A DNA stretch of 64,000 nucleotides from Symmachiella dynata (GTDB lineage Bacteria; Planctomycetota; Planctomycetia; Planctomycetales; Planctomycetaceae), in NCBI RefSeq assembly GCF_007747995.1, contig NZ_CP036276.1, positions 5,384,001 to 5,448,000 of the forward strand, written 5' to 3'. Below the pieces are notes generated by a model. That model was not told the DNA's origin. It worked only from the letters and a program-made list of their open reading frames with translations, and did not search any database. Made by a program: the position numbers and the translations under genes. This document shows positions 8,617-17,022 of the stretch, one piece after another; the stretch's first letter is position 1, and every line of letters begins with the position of its first letter.

Positions 8617-9768
8617 ATGTTCGCGATCGATACGCCGCAGAATATTGGATTGGACCCCGCGCGTTGGCAGCACGTGTTGGGGCTGGTGCGGTCGTGGACT
8701 GAGGCCGATCAAGTTCCCGCCGCGGGGATCATGATTCTCCGCAACGGCAAGACGACTGGTTCCCATCTGTTCGGCCGACAAACGTGCGATGCGGATTCGC
8801 CGCCGATTCGTGAGGACGCGATTTTTTTAATCGCATCGATCACCAAACCGATCGTGGGCATGGCAGCACTGTTGCTCGTTGAGCGGGGAGAGTTTGTGCT
8901 CGATGACCGCGTGAAAAACATCGTGCCGGAGTTTGGGAACAATGGCAAGCACGGCGTGACGATCCGGCATCTGCTCACGCACACATCGGGCTTGCCGGAT
9001 ATGCTGCCCAATAACACAGAGCTTCGCACCGCGCAGGCACCGTTGTCGGCATTTGTGGAAGAGACCTGTCGACAACCACTCGCTTTTCGTCCCGGTCGCG
9101 GTGTGCAGTACCAAAGCATGGGATTTTGCATGCTGGGAGAAATCATCCGCCGCGTGACCGGTCAGTCCTGCGCGGAATTCTTACAAAACGAGATCTTCGC
9201 GCCGTTGGGAATGCACGATACCGCATTGGGCGCGCCGGACGATTGGTACGCGGGGGAAAATCCCACCGTCAACCGCATCGCCGAATTACGGATTCCCGAA
9301 GCACAGGTCGGCAGCAATTGGCATTGGAACACGCGCTATTGGCGGCAACTTGGTGCTCCATGGGGGGGATTGTTGACGACACCGACCGATCTAGCATGCT
9401 TGGCACAGTTTCTGCTGAATCGTGGACGTGGGGAAGACGAGCCGCTCCTCAGCCCCGCCACCATTTCCGCCGCCACCCGCAATCAATTTCTCGCCATGCG
9501 CGATGTTCCCGAATTGGAACGCCGCTCGCGGCCGTGGGGACTGGGATGGCGACTGCATTGGCCGGGAGATAGCCGCAACTTTGGCGATTTTCTAGGGCCG
9601 CACAATTACGGCCATTGGGGGGCGACTGGTTCGCTGTTGTGGATTGACCCCACTTGGCAAACGGCTGCCATCATGCTCACGACGCAGCCGCAGGAGCCGC
9701 GCGGCAAATATCTCGCCCGGTTTTCTAATGCGGCGGTCGCTTCGCTGACAGCACCACTTGGTGACTGA
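8617..9768 (+). CDS. Serine hydrolase of the class C beta-lactamase fold
   Basis: 383 aa. The catalytic SxxK motif is SITK at S74-K77. The second motif is YQS at Y165-S167 (the usual form is YxN), and the third is a GHWGATG segment near residue 333, replacing KTG with HxG. This combination is typical of EstB-like esterases and penicillin-binding-protein-like hydrolases rather than true beta-lactamases. No signal peptide is visible, so it is probably cytoplasmic. The substrate is unknown. It stands alone between repeat-rich DNA and a convergent gene. The ATG lacks a clear Shine-Dalgarno sequence. Confidence 0.88.
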   Translation: MFAIDTPQNIGLDPARWQHVLGLVRSWTEADQVPAAGIMILRNGKTTGSHLFGRQTCDADSPPIREDAIFLIASITKPIVGMAALLLVERGEFVLDDRVKNIVPEFGNNGKHGVTIRHLLTHTSGLPDMLPNNTELRTAQAPLSAFVEETCRQPLAFRPGRGVQYQSMGFCMLGEIIRRVTGQSCAEFLQNEIFAPLGMHDTALGAPDDWYAGENPTVNRIAELRIPEAQVGSNWHWNTRYWRQLGAPWGGLLTTPTDLACLAQFLLNRGRGEDEPLLSPATISAATRNQFLAMRDVPELERRSRPWGLGWRLHWPGDSRNFGDFLGPHNYGHWGATGSLLWIDPTWQTAAIMLTTQPQEPRGKYLARFSNAAVASLTAPLGD

Positions 9769-9844
9769 GACGCGTTTCGTTCCTCGCACGGATCGAACCC
9801 CCGCCGATTAGGACTCCAAAAACACCTGGAAAATGGGGATTTGC

Positions 9845-9887
9845 ATGCGCCAAGCGGTCCCTGAGGCGCATTTTCAGGTTTTTCTCA
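9845..9887 (+). terminator. Possible terminator of the serine hydrolase gene
   Basis: A perfect 7-bp stem ATGCGCC/GGCGCAT (9845-9851 and 9865-9871) with a 13-nt loop is followed by two T-rich runs (TTTT and TTTTT). It lies 76 nt after the stop codon. Confidence 0.4.
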
Positions 9888-10068
9888 AAAAACTCTGAAA
9901 CGGGTGTCCGGTTTTTCCAATGCGATGTGATCCGTTTGGTAGCAAAGGGACGACGGTTCCCCCAGCCACACAAAAATCGAACATGAGCGATCTCTGTTTA
10001 GGGGCAGGGAGAAAGGGTGTTGGAATTGATGGACTTTTTTTAATGGACACCAATCCGACACGGGGCAG

Positions 10069-10101
10069 ATCCCGTCCCCGCCTTCGGGCGGCGGACGGGA
10101 T
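10069..10101. terminator. Strong TTCG-loop hairpin downstream of the PQQ gene
   Basis: The stem is ATCCCGTCC/GGACGGGAT plus CCGCC/GGCGG around a TTCG tetraloop, 14 bp in all with one bulged C. It starts about 45 nt beyond the stop of the minus-strand PQQ gene. No T run follows on the minus strand, so termination is only inferred. Confidence 0.45.
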
Positions 10102-10145
10102 TCTTTCATGCGCCGGGTGGTTGGTCGCGACGCAACACCAATCCA

Positions 10146-11849
10146 CTACGGTTGCGGCGTGGAATTGACCGCCACGTCGTTGGCCTGCCGCAGCGGCAAC
10201 TCAAAGGCGGCCGCTTCGCGGTCGTTGCGGACGATCAGGATATTGCCCGACAGCGTGGGGTGATTCCAGGTCTTGTCGCCCAGCGCCGCCAGCGTGGCCA
10301 ATTTGTGATGTTCCTCCGGCGTGGCTTCGACCAAGACGACCTTGCCCGATTCGGATTGAACCAGCAAAACGTTGCCTACCAGCAGAATCTGTCCGTGGCC
10401 GTAACGGCCTTTCTTCCATTGGCGTTCACCGGTTCTTACATCCAGGCAGGTCATGATTCCGTTGTCCATGCCGTACACGAACCCGCCCTGCACCACGAAA
10501 TTCGACATCTTGGATTTCAAATTCCGGTTCCGCCAAACTTCGGTCACCTGCCACTGGTCATTTTCATGAGTGATCCGCAGCAGCGCTGCTCCCGTGCCGT
10601 AACCGGATGAGACCAACACGTGGCCGACATTCGCAGCATCCTCGCCGAGTCCTTCGACAACGATCGGTTGGGCGACGTTGACGCGCTGTGATTCCCCTTG
10701 CGTCAACCAGGGGTGCAGCCAGAGCGGTTGTCCCTGTTCATCAAATCCACGCAATCCCGCCCCATTAAAGCTGAGGAATTGCGTTTGCCCGGCGAGTTGT
10801 ACAAGGGCCGGTGAGGCGTATCCGGCAGGATCGTCGCCGCCGTGAAAAAGTTCGTCTCCTTGGGCGGCGTCATAGGCGACAATCGCACGCCCTGCTCCCC
10901 CACCGGGTGTGACGATGACGCGATTCTCAACAACCAACGGAGAGCCGGACATGCCCCACAGAATGTTTTGCGATGCCGGATCGGCGAGTGTATTTTGTGT
11001 CCAGATCGAGGCGCCATTGGCGCCGTTGATGCAGGACAATTGTCCCAACGCGCCCATCGTATAAACGCGGCCGTCGACGATCGTGGGATTCGCCCGCGGA
11101 CCGTCGCCGTGTGTATCGACAAAACGCTGTGGGTTGCTCGAGACCCATTCCTCGCGCCCTGTTTTCAAATCGTAGCAGACGACTGCTTCCTCTTCGCCGC
11201 GTTGTTCTTGTGTGATGGCTGCGTCGCCGGATACTGAAAAACCGCCCCAGCCCAATCCGACCGGATGCCGCCACAATTCGCGAGGCGGATAGGCCGACCA
11301 ATCGGTTTCCAAGGCGATGTTGTTGATCACGCCGTCCCGGGCCGTCCCCAGAAAGCTTGTGTGATCGTTCGCGCGAGCCACGACATCAATACCTGTGGCG
11401 ACTTCGGTGGCTTCAGCCGCTTCAGCTGCGTGTTGTGATTGAAATTCCGCAAACTGTTCCTCCGCAGTCGGCGTCCACCGCCAAGCAAAACGGGGGACCA
11501 TGCCGCCGGAAAAACTTTCGATGCGTAGTACTGACTTGAAGCCTAAAAACAATACGAACATTAACGCTACAGCGGTCAACACGGTTCGGGATTTGGGACG
11601 AATCCAGATCACAGCGGCAATCACGACAATAATCGCCAGAGCGCCGGCAATCAACGGCGTCCGCATTTGATCGAGGCCCAGATAGAAGGCTTGGAACTCC
11701 GGATGTTGCGCCAATCGGGCCAAGGAGACGACGATGGCAATCACCACGCCGATGCCCACTGCCTGGAACGCCAAAACGATTTTTGCTGCTGTGGTCGTGG
11801 GAGGCACTTCAGCGGGGGGCGTTGTGCCTTGAGTTGTTTGCTCGGACAT
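10146..11849 (-). CDS. Membrane-anchored PQQ-like beta-propeller protein
   Basis: 567 aa from the ATG at 11849; an in-frame GTG at 11912 would add 21 Thr/Pro-rich residues, and neither start has a clear Shine-Dalgarno sequence. The N-terminus has three membrane segments (about residues 23-45, 62-82 and 88-108). The remainder, outside the membrane, holds repeats of the PQQ/BamB-like propeller: VVCYDLKTGREEWV, LSCINGANGASIWTQN and CLDVRTGERQWKKG. Such proteins are common in planctomycetes next to exported enzymes; cofactor binding is not proven. A strong hairpin lies downstream at 10069. Confidence 0.87.
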   Translation of the reverse strand: MSEQTTQGTTPPAEVPPTTTAAKIVLAFQAVGIGVVIAIVVSLARLAQHPEFQAFYLGLDQMRTPLIAGALAIIVVIAAVIWIRPKSRTVLTAVALMFVLFLGFKSVLRIESFSGGMVPRFAWRWTPTAEEQFAEFQSQHAAEAAEATEVATGIDVVARANDHTSFLGTARDGVINNIALETDWSAYPPRELWRHPVGLGWGGFSVSGDAAITQEQRGEEEAVVCYDLKTGREEWVSSNPQRFVDTHGDGPRANPTIVDGRVYTMGALGQLSCINGANGASIWTQNTLADPASQNILWGMSGSPLVVENRVIVTPGGGAGRAIVAYDAAQGDELFHGGDDPAGYASPALVQLAGQTQFLSFNGAGLRGFDEQGQPLWLHPWLTQGESQRVNVAQPIVVEGLGEDAANVGHVLVSSGYGTGAALLRITHENDQWQVTEVWRNRNLKSKMSNFVVQGGFVYGMDNGIMTCLDVRTGERQWKKGRYGHGQILLVGNVLLVQSESGKVVLVEATPEEHHKLATLAALGDKTWNHPTLSGNILIVRNDREAAAFELPLRQANDVAVNSTPQP

Positions 11850-12202
11850 AGTTTGCGTTCCGGTCGTACGGGGTTTGGCAGGTGTGCGGGGGATTGTCTT
11901 GGCCGATGTCACCGCTGTTTGCTGTGCGCAGGCATCTCCAGCAGCGCAGCGCGGTGTCCTTCGAAAAACTATAGGTCACGACGTAGCAGGAGCAAATTTT
12001 GCCTCAGCCGCAGAGAGAAGTGCCCGCAAAACCGGCGCAATCAGAACCGCAGGGCTGATTCGCGGCGAAAATCACATGCCGCCGAGGGGAGAAGAGCTAT
12101 CGGAGCGTGCGCGCACATTACTTGCGATGGATCGCGATACATCGAAAGGGGGCACGAATACCAAGATGGCGAGAAGCGTTAGAGCAATCCCGGAACGCCG
12201 GA
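11850..12202. other. Intergenic region without supported gene
   Basis: 353 bp between two minus-strand genes. Open frames on the plus strand here have no recognisable domain, no ribosome site and look like antisense shadows. No clear promoter or terminator was seen. Confidence 0.5.
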
Positions 12203-13093
12203 TTATTGATGCTGCACGAGCGAACGTTGATCCAACATCGAGGGGGCGGGAGTTCGCAAGGAGAGATCTTGACGGCTGAGCCGTTCCTTGGATCTCTCGA
12301 TGATATCCTTGCCGGAAACGAGTGATTGCAAATCATTGCTAATATCGTCGCCTAAGGAGTCAATGTATCCCACATGGATGCCTTGCACGATCCCCTCACT
12401 GTCGATGATGGCAGCAAACGGCAATTGTCGCACCAAAAACGCATCGGCAACCTCTTGCTTCAAGTCAACACCGACCTGGAGTTCGAGATTGTTTCTCGCT
12501 AGATACTTTTTGATCGTCTCGATCCCTTCACCATCATTGATGGCGAGGAGTTGCACTTGCTCCTCGGAATAGCGATCGACTGCCGCTTTCAATGCGGGCA
12601 ATTCATCTTGGCAAAGGTGGTTGTAACTCGCCCAAAGCACAATCACGAGAATCTCGGAGGATTCGTGCTGCACCAAATTGACTTGCCCGCCTCCCGCGAT
12701 GGGGACGTTAATGTCGGGCGCGCTCTCGCCGATCATCGCCACGATGGGATGTTCCGGTTTGGCCTTCACGCGGGGCAACGATGCGGGATCAGGTGTTCGC
12801 GAGGACCGCGCTGTATCACGCTCGCTCACCATACCGTATCCGCGCGTCGGGTTCGCCGGCATCGGTTCGGTATTGCGGCGGTTGGGATTCCTCTTTGTGC
12901 GGCGGGTATCGGATTTTGCTCCCGTCGGCACCGTGGCGATTTCGCTGGAATGCACCGTCACTTCGGTGTTGGCAAACGGATCGTTATCCATCGTTCCGCC
13001 AGCAGTCGCCGGACTGGCTGACGAGCCGCCACATCCACTGGCCGAGATAAGGGCCAGCGACATCGCGAGGCTAAAAGTTAGGCGAAACAGCAT
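12203..13093 (-). CDS. Thioredoxin-fold (TlpA/redoxin-like) lipoprotein with NxxC site
   Basis: 296 aa. The N-terminus is a lipoprotein-type signal with a cysteine at position 21 (SASGC). A low-complexity, charged linker (about 30-118) leads to a TlpA/ResA-like redoxin domain (about 120-265). At the place of the usual WCxxC the sequence is WASYNHLCQDELP: the second Cys (C161) is kept and the first is Asn158. The cis-Pro is present (LPFAAII, P225). A dithiol reductase needs both cysteines, so this protein is more likely a thiol-binding, peroxiredoxin-like or structural variant. A probable promoter lies at 13164-13192. Confidence 0.82.
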   Translation of the reverse strand: MLFRLTFSLAMSLALISASGCGGSSASPATAGGTMDNDPFANTEVTVHSSEIATVPTGAKSDTRRTKRNPNRRNTEPMPANPTRGYGMVSERDTARSSRTPDPASLPRVKAKPEHPIVAMIGESAPDINVPIAGGGQVNLVQHESSEILVIVLWASYNHLCQDELPALKAAVDRYSEEQVQLLAINDGEGIETIKKYLARNNLELQVGVDLKQEVADAFLVRQLPFAAIIDSEGIVQGIHVGYIDSLGDDISNDLQSLVSGKDIIERSKERLSRQDLSLRTPAPSMLDQRSLVQHQ

Positions 13094-13403
13094 AGGTTTG
13101 ATTCCCGAGCGCCGAAGTTTTGAATGTGTGAGCGAGCCCGCCTTCGCACTTTCAGTAACAGCAATTACAACACGTCCACAGAACTTTGTCTACATGATTC
13201 GTCGTAGTCTTGATGTAATTCAAACAATCATTCCACAACAAATTTTCTTTTTTCCATGCGGACCATCTAATCCGCCGTGCCCATAGGACGTCATGACTGA
13301 GCGGTTAGTTCCCGCAAATGAACCGTTGGACCAACAAATTCCGTTCTTGCCACCTCTCGGCGGTCGACTCCATCGACTGGCAGGCCAATACAGGGACTCC
13401 ATA
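13094..13403. other. Intergenic region between trpC and the redoxin gene
   Basis: 310 bp. It contains a good minus-strand promoter candidate (13164-13192) for the redoxin lipoprotein. Nothing else was recognised. Confidence 0.55.
13164..13192 (-). promoter_or_regulatory. Sigma70-type promoter for the redoxin lipoprotein
   Basis: On the minus strand TAGACA (5/6 to TTGACA) is followed after exactly 17 nt by TGTAAT (5/6 to TATAAT). This would give a leader of roughly 65 nt before the start at 13093. Confidence 0.48.
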
Positions 13404-14195
13404 CTATGCCTGTGCGTTTTTCCCCAACAAACTCCCGAGAGCCGCACCAATATCCGCAGAACGCATTAGGGTTTCTCCCACAAGAATCGCGTCTACCCCC
13501 GCTTGCTCTAACCGGACCACATCGTCACGACAGCGGATTCCGCTTTCGCTCACGAAAATAGTCTCAGCGTCTACCTGTTGGTGCAGTGTCAGCGAATGCC
13601 CGAGATCCGTCTGAAAGGTGCGCAGGTCGCGATTGTTGACTCCCACGATTTTGGGTTTGACGGAAAGGACACACTCCAGGTTTTCCGGTTCGTATAGTTC
13701 CACCAGGCAACTCATCCCCAGGGAATTCGCATAGTGATACAGGTCAGCCAGCGTGTCAGGATCGAGGCATTCGGCGATCAACAAGATGCAATCCGCTCCA
13801 GCAACGCGGGCTTCCAGCACCTGATAGCGATCTAAAATAAAGTCCTTACGGAGCACCGGAATGCCGACCGCCTGTCTGACCGCGCGCAAATAATCCAGGT
13901 GTCCTTGGAAAAAATGCTCGTCCGTCAGCACGCTGATGCAGGCGGCGCCGTGCTGCTCATAAACCTGGGCAATGGCGACCGCATCGAAATCCTCGCGGAT
14001 CAAACCAGCCGAGGGGGAAGCCTTTTTGACTTCGGCGATGACGTGCATTGGTGCAGCTGTGTTCAGTGCCGCATGGAAATCACGGATCGGTGGTGCGTCG
14101 GCCAGTTGGGTTTGCAAGGTGTCCCACGGCGTGCGCTGCTGCGCAGCTGCAATTTCGCCGCGCTTATAGTCCACAATTTCGTCCAGGATGCTCAA
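13404..14195 (-). CDS. trpC: Indole-3-glycerol phosphate synthase
   Basis: 263 aa. This enzyme closes the indole ring in tryptophan synthesis, converting carboxyphenylamino-deoxyribulose phosphate to indole-glycerol phosphate in the cytoplasm. Conserved residues are visible: E55 and K57 in AEVKKASPS, catalytic K117 in LRKDFI, E166 in LVELYE, VGVNNRDL (N187-N188) and SESGI (S216-S218). The start is taken as TTG at 14195 because AGAGGA lies 6 nt upstream and the protein then begins MSILDEIVDYKRG, as in the family. The in-frame ATG codons at 14225 and 14288 lack a ribosome site, and the farther one would overlap the upstream gene. No other trp gene is in the window. Confidence 0.93.
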   Translation of the reverse strand: MSILDEIVDYKRGEIAAAQQRTPWDTLQTQLADAPPIRDFHAALNTAAPMHVIAEVKKASPSAGLIREDFDAVAIAQVYEQHGAACISVLTDEHFFQGHLDYLRAVRQAVGIPVLRKDFILDRYQVLEARVAGADCILLIAECLDPDTLADLYHYANSLGMSCLVELYEPENLECVLSVKPKIVGVNNRDLRTFQTDLGHSLTLHQQVDAETIFVSESGIRCRDDVVRLEQAGVDAILVGETLMRSADIGAALGSLLGKNAQA

Positions 14196-14268
14196 GTTGA
14201 TTCCTCTATGTGTCGTTCCTGCCATGCCGACAGCCAGATCGCCGCGCCGTGCAGCGGTCGGGATATCA

Positions 14269-15324
14269 TCACGATGATTTGGCCGCATCGGCTGCAGCTT
14301 GTTTTTGGGGAATGGGGTGCCGCTCCCCTTCAGCGCGCAGTCGGCCTTCTTTCAAAAATCGGAGCGTGTAATCAATCACCTCCGGGTCGTACATCAAGAA
14401 CGAATGCAAACGGTGCACTGTGATGAAATCGGTGGCGCCGGGGAGTCTGGTATTCTCCACGGCCACGGTGCCGTCATCATCGCCGGGAAGTAGCGGATTG
14501 TAACCATCCAGCGTGCCGCGACTTCCTGCGATCACGGCAAACTCAAAATCGGGTGTCGGAAGTCCGGCAATAAAACCGTCGGGATCCTTGGCCAATTGCT
14601 GCCCCGCTGGTCCCCATACCGTTTTGTACAGCCAATTGTGCTTCAGGTCCTTAGCCAGTTTTGCTCCCAGGTTCGGCACACCTAACATCACGAGGCGGTT
14701 GATGCGTTTATCTCGATGTTTCGACAAATACGAGCGAACGACCAATCCCCCCATACTGTGAACAACAAAGTTGATTTCCTTGACGCCATCCAACGATTCA
14801 ATCACCTGATGCAGATAGTCAGCGGCGCTGCTAATGTCGATCCGTGTGCTGGCATAGTTAAAACCAATCACTCGAAAGCCGTCTGCCTCCAATCGTTTGC
14901 GGATGGCATTCATCGAGCGGGCAGAACGGACGATGCCGTGAACCAAAATGGCCGTCCGGCCCGGCTTGGGCAGGATTTCCTGTTTGTTTTTAATCATTTC
15001 CAGTGCGGCAAAGCATTCCTCGCGCGTTCCCCATGCATGACGCACGTCCTCAGGATCGAGCAATCGACAGTGTCCGGTCGAACTGTGTTGTTGCACGTGC
15101 CAGCCATGGAAGAAGTGGACATCCGACCAGAACTGGACGCCTCCCATCGTTTTGAGTTTCAAATTCGGCCTCCAAGTTTGCTCCGTAGTTGCCGGATTTG
15201 TCCCTGGTTCTGCGGCGACGGACGATAGCGGTGAAGCGAGGCAGATCAGGGCGAGAAGGGTAGCGCGGCAGGAGTTCATACTAAAAATTGACGCAATCGT
15301 GTGGCGGATATCACGCTGAAACAT
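14269..15324 (-). CDS. Exported alpha/beta hydrolase (lipase-like)
   Basis: 351 aa from the ATG at 15324 (weak GAGAA 6-7 nt upstream); the ATG at 15279 is an alternative that leaves a compact signal peptide. Either way a hydrophobic signal (LLALICLASPLSSVAA) directs export. The oxyanion segment ILVHG lies at 127-130 and the nucleophile elbow VHSMGG places the catalytic Ser at about 190. A plausible Asp lies in LPGDDDGTVAVE and a His in RLHSFL near the C-terminus. The closest types are class 2 lipases, PGAP1-like esterases and cell-envelope acyl hydrolases. The substrate is unknown. It is 73 nt upstream of trpC on the same strand. Confidence 0.86.
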   Translation of the reverse strand: MFQRDIRHTIASIFSMNSCRATLLALICLASPLSSVAAEPGTNPATTEQTWRPNLKLKTMGGVQFWSDVHFFHGWHVQQHSSTGHCRLLDPEDVRHAWGTREECFAALEMIKNKQEILPKPGRTAILVHGIVRSARSMNAIRKRLEADGFRVIGFNYASTRIDISSAADYLHQVIESLDGVKEINFVVHSMGGLVVRSYLSKHRDKRINRLVMLGVPNLGAKLAKDLKHNWLYKTVWGPAGQQLAKDPDGFIAGLPTPDFEFAVIAGSRGTLDGYNPLLPGDDDGTVAVENTRLPGATDFITVHRLHSFLMYDPEVIDYTLRFLKEGRLRAEGERHPIPQKQAAADAAKSS

Positions 15325-15574
15325 GTGAATTCTCAGAAAATTTATGGCAGGGACGATTCATTCAGAGTTTCGCAGATTGTCCTTTTTGCTGCAATTCCTG
15401 GTTGTTAATCCTCCCTCACGGATCAAATTCACACCAATTTGGATTCGTCTCGATTGTCCGTTTGTGCCGATGGAAAGGAAAGTAACGGGTTTCAGCCGAG
15501 CTTCGTGATGGAGCGCTGCCTATGGGGCGTTCGGCGAACCGTAAAACGTGGGGAACGGGGGAGGCGCAGACAAC

Positions 15575-16600
15575 ATGAAATTGATCGCGAGAAAGCTCCG
15601 TCGGGGCCGGTGGGCCGGTCCGTTGGCACTTCTATTGACAGGGTTGCTGACTAGCAGTCTGCAAGCGGAGCCACCATTGATGGAACCCTCGGAAGTTCTC
15701 TCCGAGGACTTTCAAGATGGCGACATCTTGCAAATTCAATTCCAACAAGCCCGGGCCAATAACAATGCTCGCGCCTGGGCAACGGGTACCTCTTCGGACG
15801 AGGCCAAACGGGCAGCCATTCAGGCATTGCCGCTGAACAAGTTGACCCCCGCCGACCGCAACCGGGTGGCGGAAGTGGTGAATTCGTCTTCCATGTTTCG
15901 TCGCATGCCCACAATTGTCTTCGAAAGCGACCCGGATGCCTACGAGTTCATGGTCTATCACCCCGATGTGACGGCCAGCATTTGGCGAGCGATGAAAATC
16001 TCCAAAATGCGATTGTGGCAAACGGGGCGTTTTGAATTCGAGGGAGACGCTGAAGATGGGACAATCGGCACGATGGACGTCGTGTTTCAAAGCCCCAACC
16101 TCAACTTAGTGTTTTGTGAAGGCGAATTTAAGAGTCCACTGATCCCCAAGCCAATCCGGGCACAGTCGGTGATCCTATTGCGGACCGGTTACTCGAAGGA
16201 AGCCAACGATAAGATTTACATTACGCATTCGGCCGATTTGTACGTTTCGTTTCCGTCGCAAACGGTCGACAACATTGCCAAAATCTTGTCCCCCATCAGT
16301 GGCCGGATCGCCGATCGCACATTCAGTGAAATCAGCACGTTTCTAAAAATGATGTCGATGGCGATGACCACTCGCCCCGGCTGGGTCGAAAAACTCTCCG
16401 GAAAAATGGGCGGCATCCCCGACCTGCGTCGCACTCAACTGCTGAAACTCACAGCCAAGGTGTACGCAGCTGAATTGAAACGGCAGGACCAAGCCGGCGC
16501 GACCACCGTTTCCGGCCAATCCCCGGTCCGAGACAGCAACGCTGTTCGCCGCACCACGCGCCGCAGCAACTCACTGCCGCTCCGCGCCCCACGCCGTTAG
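15575..16600 (+). CDS. Exported hypothetical protein
   Basis: 341 aa from the ATG at 15575 (GGGGGAGG 10-12 nt upstream). A basic n-region and a hydrophobic stretch (PLALLLTGLLTSSLQA) make a signal peptide. The mature part holds an Ala-rich helix region, then a mixed alpha/beta domain (about 90-280) with the phrases MPTIVFESDPDAYEFMVYHPDV and TGRFEFEGDAEDGTIGTMDVVF. The C-terminal 40 residues are basic and rich in Arg/Ser/Thr. No family was recognised; it is probably a planctomycete-specific periplasmic protein. It is followed by a hairpin-containing gap, so it is likely monocistronic. Confidence 0.75.
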   Translation: MKLIARKLRRGRWAGPLALLLTGLLTSSLQAEPPLMEPSEVLSEDFQDGDILQIQFQQARANNNARAWATGTSSDEAKRAAIQALPLNKLTPADRNRVAEVVNSSSMFRRMPTIVFESDPDAYEFMVYHPDVTASIWRAMKISKMRLWQTGRFEFEGDAEDGTIGTMDVVFQSPNLNLVFCEGEFKSPLIPKPIRAQSVILLRTGYSKEANDKIYITHSADLYVSFPSQTVDNIAKILSPISGRIADRTFSEISTFLKMMSMAMTTRPGWVEKLSGKMGGIPDLRRTQLLKLTAKVYAAELKRQDQAGATTVSGQSPVRDSNAVRRTTRRSNSLPLRAPRR

Positions 16601-17022
16601 CCTCGCTTCAGAGTCCGCACAGACGATTGCGCGGACCTCATTGGAGAATTTTTCTTGGCCCATTTTTGAATGGGTTGGCCGAGTACGGGCTAAGTCCCCC
16701 GCGGTGCATGGAACCTGGGCGATGCGCAATCGCCCATTTCCCCGGTTACCATCGCACCGTGGAGCCTGTGCGGCAGATTCAACTGCGGTCCGATTGTGAC
16801 GATTTCGCGGGTTGAACGCTCATCCATCCGATTCAGTGAATCCGTGACGACACGCCTCCCAGTTGTCTGCTATGCTGAACGTACGGCGAATGTACGCTTG
16901 TCGGTATAAAAAATGGATTGCGGCCGCGGCGATTTCGCAGGATGGCATCAAGCCCTGCGCATGAGGCATCTTCCCATGCGTCGACGTTCCCCCCCTCGAA
17001 CTTGCAACCAAAGTCACGACCC
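16601..17022. other. Intergenic region with two hairpins and a TATAAA box
   Basis: 422 bp. A hairpin with a CCCATT/AATGGG core lies at 16657-16680, and a perfect 8-bp hairpin TGGGCGAT/ATCGCCCA lies at 16716-16736 (5-nt loop, then TTTCCCC). Either could end transcription of the upstream gene. A TATAAA at 16905-16910 may be a -10 for the next gene; no matching -35 was found. Confidence 0.5.

Larger units (their letters stand above)
9769..10145. other. Intergenic region between convergent genes
   Basis: 377 bp without a supported gene. It contains two strong hairpins, 9845-9871 and 10069-10101, one near each convergent gene. A tRNA T-arm-like string (GGTTCGATCC on the minus strand, 9790-9799) is present, but no full tRNA folds. 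Confidence 0.6.

Noticed and set aside
9781-9830. tRNA-like string (GGTTCGATCC on the minus strand)
   Set aside because: Only a T-loop-like piece is present; no matching acceptor, D or anticodon stems could be folded.
11667-12279. Plus-strand open frames between the PQQ and redoxin genes
   Set aside because: Antisense to real genes or without domain, signal or ribosome site.
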